Assembly (NCBI GenBank): GCA_016207825.1
Contig: JACQZI010000005.1
Coordinates: 65,122 to 108,948 of the forward strand
Direction of reading: 5' to 3'
DNA from: Planctomycetota bacterium
Lineage (GTDB): Bacteria; Planctomycetota; MHYJ01; JACQXL01; JACQZI01
Length of the DNA stretch: 43,827 nucleotides
Numbering within the stretch: the stretch's first letter is position 1; every line of letters begins with the position of its first letter. A model generated the notes under the pieces. That model saw nothing but the letters and a program-made list of their open reading frames with translations. It did not search any database and had not been told where the DNA came from. The position numbers and the translations under genes are program-made. Below, one piece after another: positions 32,325 to 41,882 of the stretch.

Positions 32325-34328
32325 CTATTTAATCCGCGCCGGCATAATTACCAATGTATGTTCAGATAACTGCAATCTCTTCTGAAGAATAAAAGCGGTT
32401 TCATTATGCAGCATCGGATGATACCAGCGCTCCTGCTGGAAAACCAATTGCCCCGCGAAGAATGTCACGTGGGAAAATTCCTTGCTCAAATCCAGGCAGA
32501 GTTTTTCAAGTTCGGCCACCACGTCCGTGCCGACCGCCATCCGGTAATCCGCCGGCATGCCCTGCCCGTGCATCAGTTCGACATACTTTTTAAGGTCGTC
32601 CTCGGTCTGATTTTTAAGGCGCTCAATCATATCTTCGCCTTTGAAGATGCCGGAATCAACCGCGCCGACGGAAAGGAAAACCACGTTCTTAAACTGGTTG
32701 GGGAATTCGCGGAAGGCCGCGAAGACGGTATGGATTCCCAGCCCGTTATATCCGCCCACCAAAACGGCCGCGGTCGGCTGGGTTTTATCTACCGCGCCGG
32801 GCAAAACTTCCGTTACCCTGGGCATACTGGAAAGATGCGTGTAAAGCATGGCGAGTTTTCTGCCCAGCGCCCGATAGTGCCGCCTGACCCAGAAGCAGAA
32901 AAGTATGATGGCTCCCGTAACCGCCAGCGTCAACCAGCCGCCTTCCGGGAATTTCTCGTAAACGGTCACACAAAGAATCGTTGAGCACATAGTCAAGCCG
33001 ATGACGTGGATGGAAATCTTTCTCTTCCATCCGGCAGGGTCTTTGCGCCGGCTGAAATAAAAGCGGCACATGGAAAGCTCGGTCATGGAAAAAGTCAGGA
33101 AAACATTGATGCTGTACATGACGACGATCTGGCGGACATCGCCCTTGGTATAGAGAAGCGCGATAAGCGCCGCCCCACCCATCAACATTACCCCGTTCTG
33201 GATGGTCAGGCGGTCGGATAATGAAGCAAACTTGCGCGGCATCCAGGAATCCATCGCCATATTGGAAAGCACGCGCGGCCCATCCACGAAACCCGCTTGC
33301 GCCGCCACCACCAGAAGCGCGCCTTCGGAAACCAGGGTCAGCACCACGAAAATATAACCGAGCGGAATGACTTCAATAAATCTCTCAACCAAAACGGCGT
33401 TCATGGTTTTTCCCTCAACCGCGCTGACATTCCAGAGGAGATAGCAGAACAAAAGACCGGAAGCGGTAAAGGCAAGCGAAATCGCCATATAGAGCATGGT
33501 CCGCTTGCCGGTTTGCACATGCGGCTCGCGCATTATCGCCAGCCCGTTGGAAACCGCTTCTATTCCCGTGTAAGTGCCGCCGCCCAGCGAATAGGCGTAA
33601 AGGAAAAGCGCAAACATACCGCCGATGCCGATTGTGGACAATCCGTTTGAAAATCCCTGCTGTGCCGTATCCAGCGTTGCCCCAAGCGACGGCGCCTTTA
33701 CTAAGAACCCGACCGAAATCAGGATAAAATGCGTCACCACGAAAAGCATGAATATCGGCGTAAGGATAAGGATGGATTCCTTGACGCCCCGTAAGTTCAG
33801 GATAATCAGCACGAGTATAAAGAAAATCTCGACGAATATTTTATATGGGTGCCAGGCTATCGGCAGAAAGCTGAACAAAGCATCTCCCGAAGCGGCGATT
33901 GAAACAGTAATGGTCAGTATATAATCCACGAAAAGCGCGCAGCCGGAAACAAGGCCCGCCTTCTCCCCCAACAGTTTCGTGGCGACGACATAACCGCCTC
34001 CTCCGTGCGGGAAATGCTCGATGACGCGGCTGTAGGCAATGGCAATGACAAACACGGTCAGCGCCATTACCGCTGCCAGGATGATTGCCAGGTAAGTATG
34101 CGTCCCGAGCGTGCGGAAGGCCTCATCCGGTCCGTAGGCAGATGAAGAAAGCCCGTCCGCGCCCAGACCCACCCAAGCAAGGAGCGCAATCAGGGAAAGC
34201 CGGTGCAGGATGCCCTTATCCTTCAGATCACGAGGCGGGCCGATTAAGAAACGCTTCAGGCGCGCGCCAAAATCCGGTTCTTCTTGAGGGGTGTTAAGAT
34301 TGGAGCCGTTGAGTGGATTGCCTTCCAT
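32325..34328 (-). CDS. KimA-like potassium importer (APC superfamily)
   Basis: A 667-residue membrane protein with about twelve transmembrane helices and a C-terminal cytosolic domain (about 460-667). The N-terminal GADGLSSSAYGPDEAFRTLG, HFPHGGGGYVVATKLLGEKA and FVDYILTITVSIAASGDAL blocks closely follow the KimA (YdaO) pattern of the amino acid-polyamine-organocation superfamily. KimA imports K+ with protons and is held down by c-di-AMP. A c-di-AMP riboswitch in its leader supports the same role here. The ATG is preceded by GGAGG at about 6-nt spacing. It stands alone on the minus strand, with its own promoter at 34648-34676. Confidence 0.9.
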   Translation of the reverse strand: MEGNPLNGSNLNTPQEEPDFGARLKRFLIGPPRDLKDKGILHRLSLIALLAWVGLGADGLSSSAYGPDEAFRTLGTHTYLAIILAAVMALTVFVIAIAYSRVIEHFPHGGGGYVVATKLLGEKAGLVSGCALFVDYILTITVSIAASGDALFSFLPIAWHPYKIFVEIFFILVLIILNLRGVKESILILTPIFMLFVVTHFILISVGFLVKAPSLGATLDTAQQGFSNGLSTIGIGGMFALFLYAYSLGGGTYTGIEAVSNGLAIMREPHVQTGKRTMLYMAISLAFTASGLLFCYLLWNVSAVEGKTMNAVLVERFIEVIPLGYIFVVLTLVSEGALLVVAAQAGFVDGPRVLSNMAMDSWMPRKFASLSDRLTIQNGVMLMGGAALIALLYTKGDVRQIVVMYSINVFLTFSMTELSMCRFYFSRRKDPAGWKRKISIHVIGLTMCSTILCVTVYEKFPEGGWLTLAVTGAIILFCFWVRRHYRALGRKLAMLYTHLSSMPRVTEVLPGAVDKTQPTAAVLVGGYNGLGIHTVFAAFREFPNQFKNVVFLSVGAVDSGIFKGEDMIERLKNQTEDDLKKYVELMHGQGMPADYRMAVGTDVVAELEKLCLDLSKEFSHVTFFAGQLVFQQERWYHPMLHNETAFILQKRLQLSEHTLVIMPARIK

Positions 34329-34419
34329 ACAGAACCTCCGTGGATAATCCCTATTAGAGAGTCGGGCCCTCCGGGATTTCCGGCACTCGTCCGAATGGAC
34401 ATTCGTCCGGGCGGGGGTT

Positions 34420-34634
34420 CTCTCCTTTAACGCCTACGGGGTTAGCTGACGGGCTCGGGCAAAAAGAGTTGCCCTACCCCGCACCTACTTTTGTAGATAA
34501 ACTATCTTTTGCCTGATAGCCTTTCTTCCAAAAGTAAGTGCGGGGATTCGCCCCAATTACCTGCCCCCGATTAAATCGGGGTTCGGGCGGGTCGGTTCCC
34601 CCATTCCCCTACTATATAGGAGATTCGGCGATGG
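34420..34634 (-). promoter_or_regulatory. Cyclic di-AMP riboswitch (ydaO/yuaA class)
   Basis: On the minus strand the conserved blocks of the class occur in order: CGCCGAATC, GGGGGAACCG, TTGGGGCGAATC, then GTAGGGC...GCCCGAGCCC, GTCAGCTAACCCCG and GTAGGCGTTAAAGG. GCC and GGC of the first and last blocks form P1. A long variable hairpin arm (about 34495-34560) is inserted, as the class allows. It begins about 10 nt after the predicted transcription start and ends about 90 nt before the ATG of the KimA-like gene. In this class c-di-AMP binding turns expression off. The segment from there to the GGAGG contains GGAC/GTCC hairpins but no T-run, so control may act on translation. Confidence 0.95.
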
Positions 34635-34647
34635 GAATTTTACGCGT

Positions 34648-34676
34648 ATTATAAACCGCTATTACGCAAAAGTCAA
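34648..34676 (-). promoter_or_regulatory. Sigma70-type promoter for the KimA-like gene
   Basis: On the minus strand TTGACT (34671-34676), a spacer of exactly 17 bp, then a perfect TATAAT (34648-34653). The predicted transcription start lies just ahead of the c-di-AMP riboswitch. Confidence 0.8.
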
Positions 34677-34723
34677 TAAATTGATAATGCCTAAAAGCAG
34701 GCTTAGCACCGGTGATTTCCACG

Positions 34724-36472
34724 CTAATTTAGCGGCAATTTTATGGTAAAGGTGCTTCCTTTATTGATTTCGCTCTGTACGGAAACCTCGCCCTGATGCA
34801 GTTGGATGATATGCTTGACGATTGATAATCCCAGCCCGGTCCCGCCCATTTCCCTGGAGCGGGATTTATCCACCCGGTAAAATCTCTCGAATACCCGCGC
34901 CAAATCCTCTTGCGGTATGCCGATTCCATTATCTATACATTCTATCTTCAGCTTATCCAATTCGATTTCGGCTTTAAGCTCTATCTTACCTCCGCTGGGA
35001 GTATATTTAATCGCGTTATCAATAAGATTCCCTATCGCTTTGCTCATAAGGTCAGGGTCAAGAGGCGTTTCCGGAATGGAAGCATCAATATTCCTGGTAA
35101 CAATATGCTGCTTGCCGGCAATAGCCGGCCGGTAGTTCTCAATCACCCTTTCGATAAGCTTGTTAATAGCGGTTGGTTTCAGGCGAATGATGCTCCCCAT
35201 CGGGCGCGAAGATTCCAGGCGCGACAGCTCCAAGAGGTCTTCTACCAGGTTGGTTAACTGCTTGACATTGCGGTCGATGATATTCAAGAACTCCGCGGCG
35301 CTTTGCTTATCCTCCATCCCGCCTTCTTTTAATGTTTCCACATAGCCTTTGATAAAAGTAAGCGGTGTCCTTAATTCATGCGAGACATTGGCGACAAAAT
35401 CCTTGCGCAACTGCTCAAAACGGTTTTGTTCCGTCACATCATAAATTACCAGCATAAAGTTATCAGGCAACGCGTTTATAGGCGTGTAATACAGCCGCAA
35501 TTGGCGGGCGTTAGGCGATACAATATCCATGGATGCAGAGCCTTTCATTGAACCGACCTGCCGGTTTTTAACAAACTTAACAAGCTGTTCGTGGCGGACT
35601 GTTTCCCAGAGATGGGTATTCGCGGCTTTTTCTATGGTAAAATCCATTAGTTTACCCGCGGCGGCATTGGCAAATATGATTTTCAACTCATCATCGAAAG
35701 CGATTATTCCCTCGGAGGTCGTGGAAAGGACGGTATTAAGCATATTGGATTTTTCCCTGATTTCAGAGAATTTCTGCCGGAGTTCGTCGCTCATTACGTT
35801 GATTGTCTTAGTAAGCGTCCCGATTTCGTCATTGGAGGCAATGGAAATCTGCTGGCTGAAATCCCCCTTGGCGATGGATTCGGCAACCGCAGCCACTTTG
35901 TTGAGAGGCCGCGTGACTTTCCTGGTCAGCCAGAATCCCATTAAAACCGCAATAATAATCAGGATGCCGAACGTAATCCCTATTGTTCGATACATCTGGT
36001 TTGTCATATGGTTAATCTGGCTTAATGGCAGGGCTACACGGATTATTTTATCAGCAGGGGCGTTCGGTGTTAAAGGGATTGCCAGATATATCATATCCAA
36101 AGAAAGGGTGTTGCTGAAACGAATTGCCTGTCCTTTGCCTGTCGCACGGGCGTTGATAATTTCCAGCCGGTCATTATGGTTTACCATCGTTTCCGGGTCT
36201 CTTTCGGAATCTGCCAGCACCTTGCCGTCCCTGTCAATGATGGTTATCCGTGTCCGGATGCTTTTTCCTAATTCAACCATTCTTGATTCAAGCGAAGGAA
36301 TGCTTACGTTTATTTCCTTGATTAAAGCGCTGGCCATTTGCGCGTTGTTATCGAGCTGCTGATTAATCTCCTGTATGTAAACTTCCTTAAACGACCCGAT
36401 TGCGATAAGCGACATTACCGCCAGTGACAGGATAATCAGGATGAAATAAGTTAAAAACAGTTTACGGAACAA
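34724..36472 (-). CDS. phoR: PhoR-type phosphate sensor histidine kinase
   Basis: A 582-residue membrane sensor kinase. The N-terminal membrane segment, a periplasmic loop (about 30-165), a second membrane helix (GITFGILIIIAVLMGFWL) and a HAMP domain lead to a PAS domain (about 240-345). The HisKA phosphoacceptor is His365 in FVANVSHELRTPLTF. The HATPase has NLIDNAIKYTPSGG, DNGIGIP and GGTGLGLSIV. The start is TTG at 36472, backed by AAAGGAG at 7-nt spacing. It is the last gene of the pst-pho run, 35 bp after phoB. Family function: phosphorylate PhoB when phosphate is low, under control of Pst and PhoU. Confidence 0.93.
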   Translation of the reverse strand: MFRKLFLTYFILIILSLAVMSLIAIGSFKEVYIQEINQQLDNNAQMASALIKEINVSIPSLESRMVELGKSIRTRITIIDRDGKVLADSERDPETMVNHNDRLEIINARATGKGQAIRFSNTLSLDMIYLAIPLTPNAPADKIIRVALPLSQINHMTNQMYRTIGITFGILIIIAVLMGFWLTRKVTRPLNKVAAVAESIAKGDFSQQISIASNDEIGTLTKTINVMSDELRQKFSEIREKSNMLNTVLSTTSEGIIAFDDELKIIFANAAAGKLMDFTIEKAANTHLWETVRHEQLVKFVKNRQVGSMKGSASMDIVSPNARQLRLYYTPINALPDNFMLVIYDVTEQNRFEQLRKDFVANVSHELRTPLTFIKGYVETLKEGGMEDKQSAAEFLNIIDRNVKQLTNLVEDLLELSRLESSRPMGSIIRLKPTAINKLIERVIENYRPAIAGKQHIVTRNIDASIPETPLDPDLMSKAIGNLIDNAIKYTPSGGKIELKAEIELDKLKIECIDNGIGIPQEDLARVFERFYRVDKSRSREMGGTGLGLSIVKHIIQLHQGEVSVQSEINKGSTFTIKLPLN

Positions 36473-36507
36473 AACGATACTCCTTTAAGGGCCGGTTATT
36501 TTACACT

Positions 36508-37185
36508 TTATGAGGCGGTGAATTTATAACCAACGCTTCGGATTGTTTCTATCCGGCTTTTATATTTACCCATCTTCTTTCTTAGCGATGCGATATGTAC
36601 ATCTATGGTCCGGTCAATCACCATGGCGTCATCCCCGCGCCCGGCGGAAATAAGCTCGTCCCGCGATACGACTTTCCCCATATTATTTGCCAGATGCCAC
36701 AAGAGGTTGAATTCCGTATTGGTCAGGCTCAGGAGTTTGTCTTTTATGGCAACGGTTCTCCCGCTATAATCTATCACGATATCTTCTATGGTTAATTGTT
36801 TCTTGGATTCGCTTTCCTTGAATCTTCTCAAGACCGCCTTGACGCGCGCCACCAGTTCCCGCGGGCTGAATGGCTTCGTGATGTAATCATCAGCCCCCAA
36901 TTCCAATCCAACCACTTTATCCGTTTCCTGTGCCTTGGCCGTGAGCATGATAACGGGTATCTTTGAAGATTCGGCGCTTATTTTGAGGCGTTTGCATACT
37001 TCTAATCCGTCCATTCCCGGCAACATAATATCCAGAAGTATTAAATCCGGTTTATGCTTGCGGATTATTTCCAGCCCCTGTATTCCGTCTTTGGCTCCGA
37101 TGACCAGAAACCCTTCCTTGGAAAGATGGTGTTCAATCAGTTTAATCAGGTCTTTTTCGTCGTCAATGACTAATATTGTTTTCAT
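36508..37185 (-). CDS. phoB: PhoB-type response regulator (OmpR family)
   Basis: A 225-residue transcription factor. The receiver domain has the acidic pocket Asp8-Asp9, the phosphoacceptor Asp52 (LILLDIMLPGMDG), the switch Thr in VIMLTAKA and the Lys in YITKPFSPREL. A winged-helix output domain follows (SLTNTEFNLLWHLANNMG, then TIDVHIASLRKKMG and RSVGYKF). It is probably phosphorylated by the adjoining PhoR and should bind direct repeats upstream of pstS. Its start overlaps the phoU stop by 4 bp. Confidence 0.95.
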   Translation of the reverse strand: MKTILVIDDEKDLIKLIEHHLSKEGFLVIGAKDGIQGLEIIRKHKPDLILLDIMLPGMDGLEVCKRLKISAESSKIPVIMLTAKAQETDKVVGLELGADDYITKPFSPRELVARVKAVLRRFKESESKKQLTIEDIVIDYSGRTVAIKDKLLSLTNTEFNLLWHLANNMGKVVSRDELISAGRGDDAMVIDRTIDVHIASLRKKMGKYKSRIETIRSVGYKFTAS

Positions 37186-37853
37186 TTGCGCTTCTTTTCC
37201 TCATGATGATGCCGGACATCCCGTCCCTGCACCAGGTAAATAACCTCTTCGGCGATATTCGTGGCGTGGTCGCCCATCTTTTCCAGGTTCCTGGAAATAA
37301 GGATTAACGCCAGCGCCCGCTGGATACTCTGGGAATCTGATATCATATAAGTCAAAAGCTCCCTGAAAATCTGGTCCTTGAAGGCGTCTATTTTATCATC
37401 CGAATCAAGCACCTTCTGCGCCAAGGCGACATCTCTCTGGATAAAGGCGTTCAGGCTGTCCCGCACCGACTTCTGGACGATATCCGCCATAATCGGCGTA
37501 TCCACAAAAGGCTTTAACGGAGGATATTTTAATAAATAAACCGTATTCTGGCAAATATTAATCGCCTGGTCGGCAATCCGCTCCAGCTCGTCGTTAATCT
37601 TAGAAGCGGCGATGAGGAAACGCAAATCGCCGGCAACCGGCTGCATCCGGGCTATCAGCGTAATCACATCCTCGTCTATTTCTATCTGGAGGGTGTTCAC
37701 CTCTTTTTCCTTTTCCTGCGCCTCGGCGATAATCCGCTCATTGCGGTCGACCAGCGCCGTAATCGCTATTCGAATCATCGCCTCCGCCAAGGTTGCCATC
37801 CGGACGAGCTTTTCGTTGATGCTTTTTACTTCGTTATCAAAATGCCGTTTCAT
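37182..37853 (-). CDS. phoU: Phosphate-signalling protein PhoU
   Basis: A 223-residue protein with the two-repeat helical-bundle PhoU fold. Typical pieces are the N-terminal HFDNEVKSINEKLVRMATLA, ERIADQAINICQN and the C-terminal NLEKMGDHATNIAEEVIYL, each with the E/D-x-x-x-D metal-binding pattern. PhoU connects the Pst transporter to PhoR and prevents excess uptake. The start has AAGGAGG at about 7 nt, lying in the last codons of arsC. It abuts arsC directly and overlaps phoB by 4 bp. Confidence 0.95.
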   Translation of the reverse strand: MKRHFDNEVKSINEKLVRMATLAEAMIRIAITALVDRNERIIAEAQEKEKEVNTLQIEIDEDVITLIARMQPVAGDLRFLIAASKINDELERIADQAINICQNTVYLLKYPPLKPFVDTPIMADIVQKSVRDSLNAFIQRDVALAQKVLDSDDKIDAFKDQIFRELLTYMISDSQSIQRALALILISRNLEKMGDHATNIAEEVIYLVQGRDVRHHHEEKKRK

Positions 37854-38285
37854 TTATTCGCCTCCTTTGTTGATGGAATCTATCAAATTCCTGACGTTCT
37901 GTTCTATGATGTTGCGGACGGCCCGGAATTCGGCTATACTCTTGTCTTTCGGGTCCGGGATATCCCATTCAAGATACTTCTTTCCGGGCATAAAAGGGCA
38001 GACCTGCCCGAATGATTTTCCGTTCAGGCGGGCCTTCTCGCAACCCATGGAAACGATGTAATCAAACTCCTTATCTTTGAAAGCCTCAAAGCCTTTAGGC
38101 CGTTGCGCGGAGATATCTATGTTTTTCTCCTTCATCACTTCTATGGCAAAGGGTTCGACCCGTACTGCCGGCTTTGAGCCGGCGCTGTAAGCCTCAATCA
38201 TGTTGTTCCCCAAAGCACGGGCAAACCCTTCCGACATCTGGCTTCGTGCTGAATTTCCGACACACAGAAATAAAATCTTTGTCAT
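37854..38285 (-). CDS. arsC: ArsC-type arsenate reductase / low-molecular-weight phosphatase
   Basis: A 143-residue protein of the thioredoxin-coupled (Staphylococcus-type) arsenate reductase family. The P-loop CVGNSARS has the nucleophile Cys8 and Arg14. Two further cysteines are Cys82 (SMGCEKA) and Cys96 (QVCPFMPG); the family uses such a pair to form the resolving disulfide, although their spacing here is larger than usual because of an insert. DIPDPKDKS carries the catalytic Asp. The ATG at 38285 is chosen over one 78 bp upstream because GGGAGG stands about 10 nt before it and the family N-terminus begins there. It sits between pstB and phoU. Confidence 0.9.
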   Translation of the reverse strand: MTKILFLCVGNSARSQMSEGFARALGNNMIEAYSAGSKPAVRVEPFAIEVMKEKNIDISAQRPKGFEAFKDKEFDYIVSMGCEKARLNGKSFGQVCPFMPGKKYLEWDIPDPKDKSIAEFRAVRNIIEQNVRNLIDSINKGGE

Positions 38286-38286
38286 A

Positions 38287-39054
38287 TTATCCGAACCTCC
38301 CTGTAATATAATCTTCCGTCCGCTTATCTTTCGGCTTGGTGAATATTTGGTTGGTTTCGTCAAATTCCACCAGCTCGCCCAGCAAAAAGAATCCCGTATA
38401 ATCGGAAATCCTTGCCGCCTGCTGCATGTTATGCGTTACGATAACGATTGTATACTCCTTTTTCAACTGATAAATAAGTTCTTCTATCTTGGCAGTGGAA
38501 ATGGGGTCTAAGGCGGATGCCGGCTCGTCCATGAGTATTATTTCCGGCTTGATTGCCAGCGCGCGGGCAATGCACAGCCTCTGCTGCTGGCCGCCGGATA
38601 AATCAAAGGCGTTTTTATGGAGGACGTCTTTGACCTCATCCCATAACGCGGCATCGCGCAGGCTTTGCTCGACCCTTTCGGATAACTCCTTGTGCGATTT
38701 GGCCATCCCGTTAATCCTTAACCCGTAGGCGACATTCTCGAAAATAGTCTTGGGGAACGGATTTGATTTCTGGAAGACCATGCCGATTTTGCGGCGCAGT
38801 TCCGTTACATCTATGTCGCAATTACACATATCTTTTCCGTCTATAATGATTCGTCCGTTACAGCCGCATCCTTTAATCAAATCGTTCATCCGGTTAAAGG
38901 TCCTTAAGAAAGTGCTTTTGCCGCACCCCGAAGGGCCGATTAACGCGGTCACTTTATTGGCTGCTATTTTGATATTGATATCATTCAGCGCCCTGACCTT
39001 GCCGTAATAAACATTAAGGCCGATTACTTCTATCTTGGGATTTTCGATTACCAT
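38287..39054 (-). CDS. pstB: Phosphate ABC transporter ATP-binding protein
   Basis: A 255-residue ATPase of the high-affinity phosphate transporter. Motifs: Walker [10 protein letters not shown] followed by [11 protein letters not shown] (a PstB hallmark), signature LSGGQQQRL, Walker [14 protein letters not shown] and H-loop THNMQQA. I choose the ATG at 39054, which has AGGAG at 9-nt spacing, over one 24 bp upstream that would overlap pstA by 31 bp. With the chosen start the overlap is 7 bp. It stops 1 bp before arsC begins. Confidence 0.97.
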   Translation of the reverse strand: MVIENPKIEVIGLNVYYGKVRALNDINIKIAANKVTALIGPSGCGKSTFLRTFNRMNDLIKGCGCNGRIIIDGKDMCNCDIDVTELRRKIGMVFQKSNPFPKTIFENVAYGLRINGMAKSHKELSERVEQSLRDAALWDEVKDVLHKNAFDLSGGQQQRLCIARALAIKPEIILMDEPASALDPISTAKIEELIYQLKKEYTIVIVTHNMQQAARISDYTGFFLLGELVEFDETNQIFTKPKDKRTEDYITGRFG

Positions 39055-39905
39055 TTCTTGTTTCTCCTGAAGCGCCATCTGATGATAATGGCTAATAAAC
39101 TCATTCCTAACACCAAAAGGATTAATACCAATGCCGTGCCGTATTGCAGGCTGATGCTCAATCCCGGAACCTGCGTGGAGATAACGTACAGATGATAAGG
39201 CAAAGCCATCACCTGGTCAAAAACTGATTCGGGCAGGTTCGGCAGGTAAAACGCCGCCGCGGTAAAAAGAATCGGCGCGGTCTCCCCGGCCGCCCGGCCG
39301 ATGCCTAAGATTGTCCCGGTAAGAATGCCGGGCAGGGCGTAAGGAAGCACGCACCGCCGGATGGTCTGCCATTTGGTCGCCCCTAATGCCAGCGATGCCT
39401 CGCGGAACCCCTGCGGCACAGCCGTCAACGCCTCCTGCGTTGAAGCGATAATCACGGGCAATATCATTATGGATAAGGTTAACGCGCCGGCCAATATCGA
39501 GGCGCCTAATTTCAGCATGATAACAAAAAGCCCCAGCCCGAAAAGCCCGTAAACAATGGATGGAACCCCGGCAAGGTTTACGATTGCCAGCTGGATAAGC
39601 CTGGTTAAAAGGTTCTGCCGGGCGTATTCCGTAAGATAAATCGCGGACATGATGCCGATAGGCAGGGCGATAATAACCGCCCCGGTTACCAAATAGAGCG
39701 TCCCGACGATTGCCGGGAATATCCCGCCCGCTTTCATCCCGTCGCGCGGCATATCCGTCAGGAATGTCCAGTTGATTGCCGGCAGGCCTTTAATAACAAT
39801 CATCGCGACAATCAACACGACCGGCACGACCACGACCAGCGTGGCTAACAACAAGACGCCGAAGGCGATGCGCTGGGAAACTTTCGGGCTTATTAACTTT
39901 CTCAT
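39048..39905 (-). CDS. pstA: Phosphate ABC transporter permease PstA
   Basis: A 285-residue inner-membrane permease with six transmembrane segments. The transporter-coupling EAA loop is [20 protein letters not shown], in the usual place before [20 protein letters not shown]. Together with PstC it forms the phosphate channel driven by PstB. The start overlaps the pstC stop by 4 bp. Confidence 0.96.
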   Translation of the reverse strand: MRKLISPKVSQRIAFGVLLLATLVVVVPVVLIVAMIVIKGLPAINWTFLTDMPRDGMKAGGIFPAIVGTLYLVTGAVIIALPIGIMSAIYLTEYARQNLLTRLIQLAIVNLAGVPSIVYGLFGLGLFVIMLKLGASILAGALTLSIMILPVIIASTQEALTAVPQGFREASLALGATKWQTIRRCVLPYALPGILTGTILGIGRAAGETAPILFTAAAFYLPNLPESVFDQVMALPYHLYVISTQVPGLSISLQYGTALVLILLVLGMSLLAIIIRWRFRRNKKW

Positions 39906-40783
39906 TTCTTAATCCGCCTTATAAAGAAATCGCCGGTAAGGTTAATCATAAAAGTTATAATGAATAAAATAGCGCCGATGGCAAAAAGGGCGAAATAATG
40001 GTCGCTCTGGTGCACGGTCTCGCCCATTTCCGCGGCGATTGTCGCGGTCATCGTCCGGACCGGTTTCAGGAAGTTAAAGCTCATGACCGCGGCGTTTCCG
40101 GTAACCATCATGACCGCCATGGTCTCGCCTATCACCCGGCCGAATCCGAGCATGACCGCGGCAACAATCCCGGATAACGCCGCCGGCACGCATACCTTTA
40201 TAATCGTCTGCCATTTGGTCGCCCCCAGCGCCAGCGATGCCTCTTTATATGATTTGGGCACGGCGTTTAAGGCGTCTTCCGTAATGGAGACGATGGTTGG
40301 CATCGCCATAAAGGCGAGCATAATCGAGCCGGTTAAAGCCGTTAAGCCGGTATTAAGGTGAAATACGCTTTTCACCATAGGCACCAGCGTCACTATCCCG
40401 ATAAATCCGAGGACGACCGATGGAATCGAGGCGAGTAATTCCACCAGCGGTTTCAATATCTCGCGCACCGCGGCGGGCGCCACCTCTCCGATATAAATGG
40501 CGCAGGCGATTCCCAAAGGAACGGAAATAACCATCGCGCCGATGGTTACCAGGAAAGAACCCATTATGAGGGGCAGGATTCCGAACCGCGCCGGGTCGGA
40601 AATCGGATACCAGAACTTGCCGGTAATAAACTCGCCTAAGCCGGTTGTTTTAAACAACTGGCTTGATTCCTTGATAAGGAAAACAAATATCAGGCAGACG
40701 AAAAGAACGATTAACAGCCCGCTAATCAGGATGGATTTTTCAATAACGAATTCTTTTGCCTGCCTGAAAATGCCTGCCTTCAT
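39902..40783 (-). CDS. pstC: Phosphate ABC transporter permease PstC
   Basis: A 293-residue permease with six membrane segments and the EAA loop [20 protein letters not shown], followed by GFGRVIGETMAVMMVTGNA, typical of PstC. The long first periplasmic segment (TTGLGEFITGKFWYPISDP) is a PstC trait. GAGGG precedes the ATG closely. It follows pstS by 10 bp and overlaps pstA. Confidence 0.96.
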   Translation of the reverse strand: MKAGIFRQAKEFVIEKSILISGLLIVLFVCLIFVFLIKESSQLFKTTGLGEFITGKFWYPISDPARFGILPLIMGSFLVTIGAMVISVPLGIACAIYIGEVAPAAVREILKPLVELLASIPSVVLGFIGIVTLVPMVKSVFHLNTGLTALTGSIMLAFMAMPTIVSITEDALNAVPKSYKEASLALGATKWQTIIKVCVPAALSGIVAAVMLGFGRVIGETMAVMMVTGNAAVMSFNFLKPVRTMTATIAAEMGETVHQSDHYFALFAIGAILFIITFMINLTGDFFIRRIKK

Positions 40784-40793
40784 AAAACCCTCT

Positions 40794-41678
40794 TCAGTTT
40801 ATGGGAACAAAATCCAGCTTCTTCACGATTTCCTGCCCTTCGGCTGAACGCACAAAGTCCAGGAATGCCTTAGCCAGTCCTTGCGGTTCGCCTGCCGTAT
40901 ACATGAAAAGCGGGCGGGAAATCGGGTAAGAATTATTCTTGACCGTTTCCATGCTGGGCTTGACAAAAGGCCCGCCTTTTTGGGAAACCCCCAGCGCCTT
41001 TTGTTTATTGCTGACATAGCCTAATCCGTAATAGCCTATGGCGGATTGGTTCTGCGATACTTCATCCGCAATCGCCTGGGAAGAGGACATCAAAAGGGCG
41101 TTCGGTGCAAACTCCTCCGGCCCTTTCTCGTTGCCTTTTCTCAAAACATGCTCCTTAAAATACACGTGCGTCCCGGAATTAACCTCGCGGGAGAGTATGG
41201 TAATGGACTGGCCATTCCCGCCGACATCTTTCCAGTTGGTGATTGTTCCCATAAAGATATCCCTCAACTGGTCTGTGGTTAATTGAGCAATTGGGTTAGA
41301 AGGATGGACGACCACGGCCAGCCCGTCAAGCCCGACGACAAACTCTGCCGGGTTTTTCCCTTTATCCTTTGCCTGTTGCTTTTCTTTATCCTTCATGGCG
41401 CGCGAGCACTGGGAAATATCGCAGGTGCCGTTGATTAAAGCGGCAATGCCTGTGCCCGAGCCGCCGCCGGTTACCGCCACGCTTGTTTTAGAATGCTTTT
41501 TCATGAACGCCTCTGCCCATGCCTGGCCGAGATTGACCATGGTGTCCGAGCCTTTAATCTGGAGGCTTCCGGTTAATTCCGAGTTGCCGGCTGGGGTGTT
41601 GCTGGAAGGTGATGCTTCCCTGCCGCAACCCATAAGCACGCTGCACCCTATCACTATTAACCATATTAGGTTTCTCAT
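40794..41678 (-). CDS. pstS: Periplasmic phosphate-binding lipoprotein PstS
   Basis: A 294-residue phosphate-binding protein that delivers phosphate to PstCA. The signal MRNLIWLIVIGCSVLMGC ends in lipobox LMGC, so it is membrane-attached. IKGSDTMVNLGQAWAEAF and VTGGGSGTGIAALINGTCDI are the phosphate-binding loops. I choose the ATG at 41678, which has AGGAGG at 9-nt spacing. An ATG 9 bp upstream directly abuts the AGGAGG and would be unusable. It is the first gene of the pst-pho run. Confidence 0.96.
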   Translation of the reverse strand: MRNLIWLIVIGCSVLMGCGREASPSSNTPAGNSELTGSLQIKGSDTMVNLGQAWAEAFMKKHSKTSVAVTGGGSGTGIAALINGTCDISQCSRAMKDKEKQQAKDKGKNPAEFVVGLDGLAVVVHPSNPIAQLTTDQLRDIFMGTITNWKDVGGNGQSITILSREVNSGTHVYFKEHVLRKGNEKGPEEFAPNALLMSSSQAIADEVSQNQSAIGYYGLGYVSNKQKALGVSQKGGPFVKPSMETVKNNSYPISRPLFMYTAGEPQGLAKAFLDFVRSAEGQEIVKKLDFVPIN

Positions 41679-41719
41679 GTTCTTCATCCTCCTATATCTT
41701 TGGTTTTCTTATAAAACAA

Positions 41720-41772
41720 TCTCTGCGTTCTCTGTGTCTCTGTGGTGAATCTTAACATTCTTGTGTTAAGAT
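41720..41772. repeat. Dispersed repeat copy and 9-bp inverted repeat in the pstS leader
   Basis: CTCTGTGTCTCTGTGGTGAA (about 41729-41748) is one copy of the common 'ctctgtgtctctgtggtgaat' intergenic repeat; a second is at 43728-43755. Directly adjoining, ATCTTAACA (41749-41757) and TGTTAAGAT (41764-41772) are a perfect 9-bp inverted repeat with a 6-bp loop, about 70 bp upstream of the pstS start. The latter could be an operator or an mRNA hairpin. Confidence 0.55.
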
Positions 41773-41882
41773 TGTATTAAGAAGGCATGAATATCAGGTT
41801 AAGCCTCCCCGGACGGGATTCGGGATGGCGCCTCCTTAATAACCGTGTCGCGCGTAAAATATTACCTCCTTTCTTAAATATA

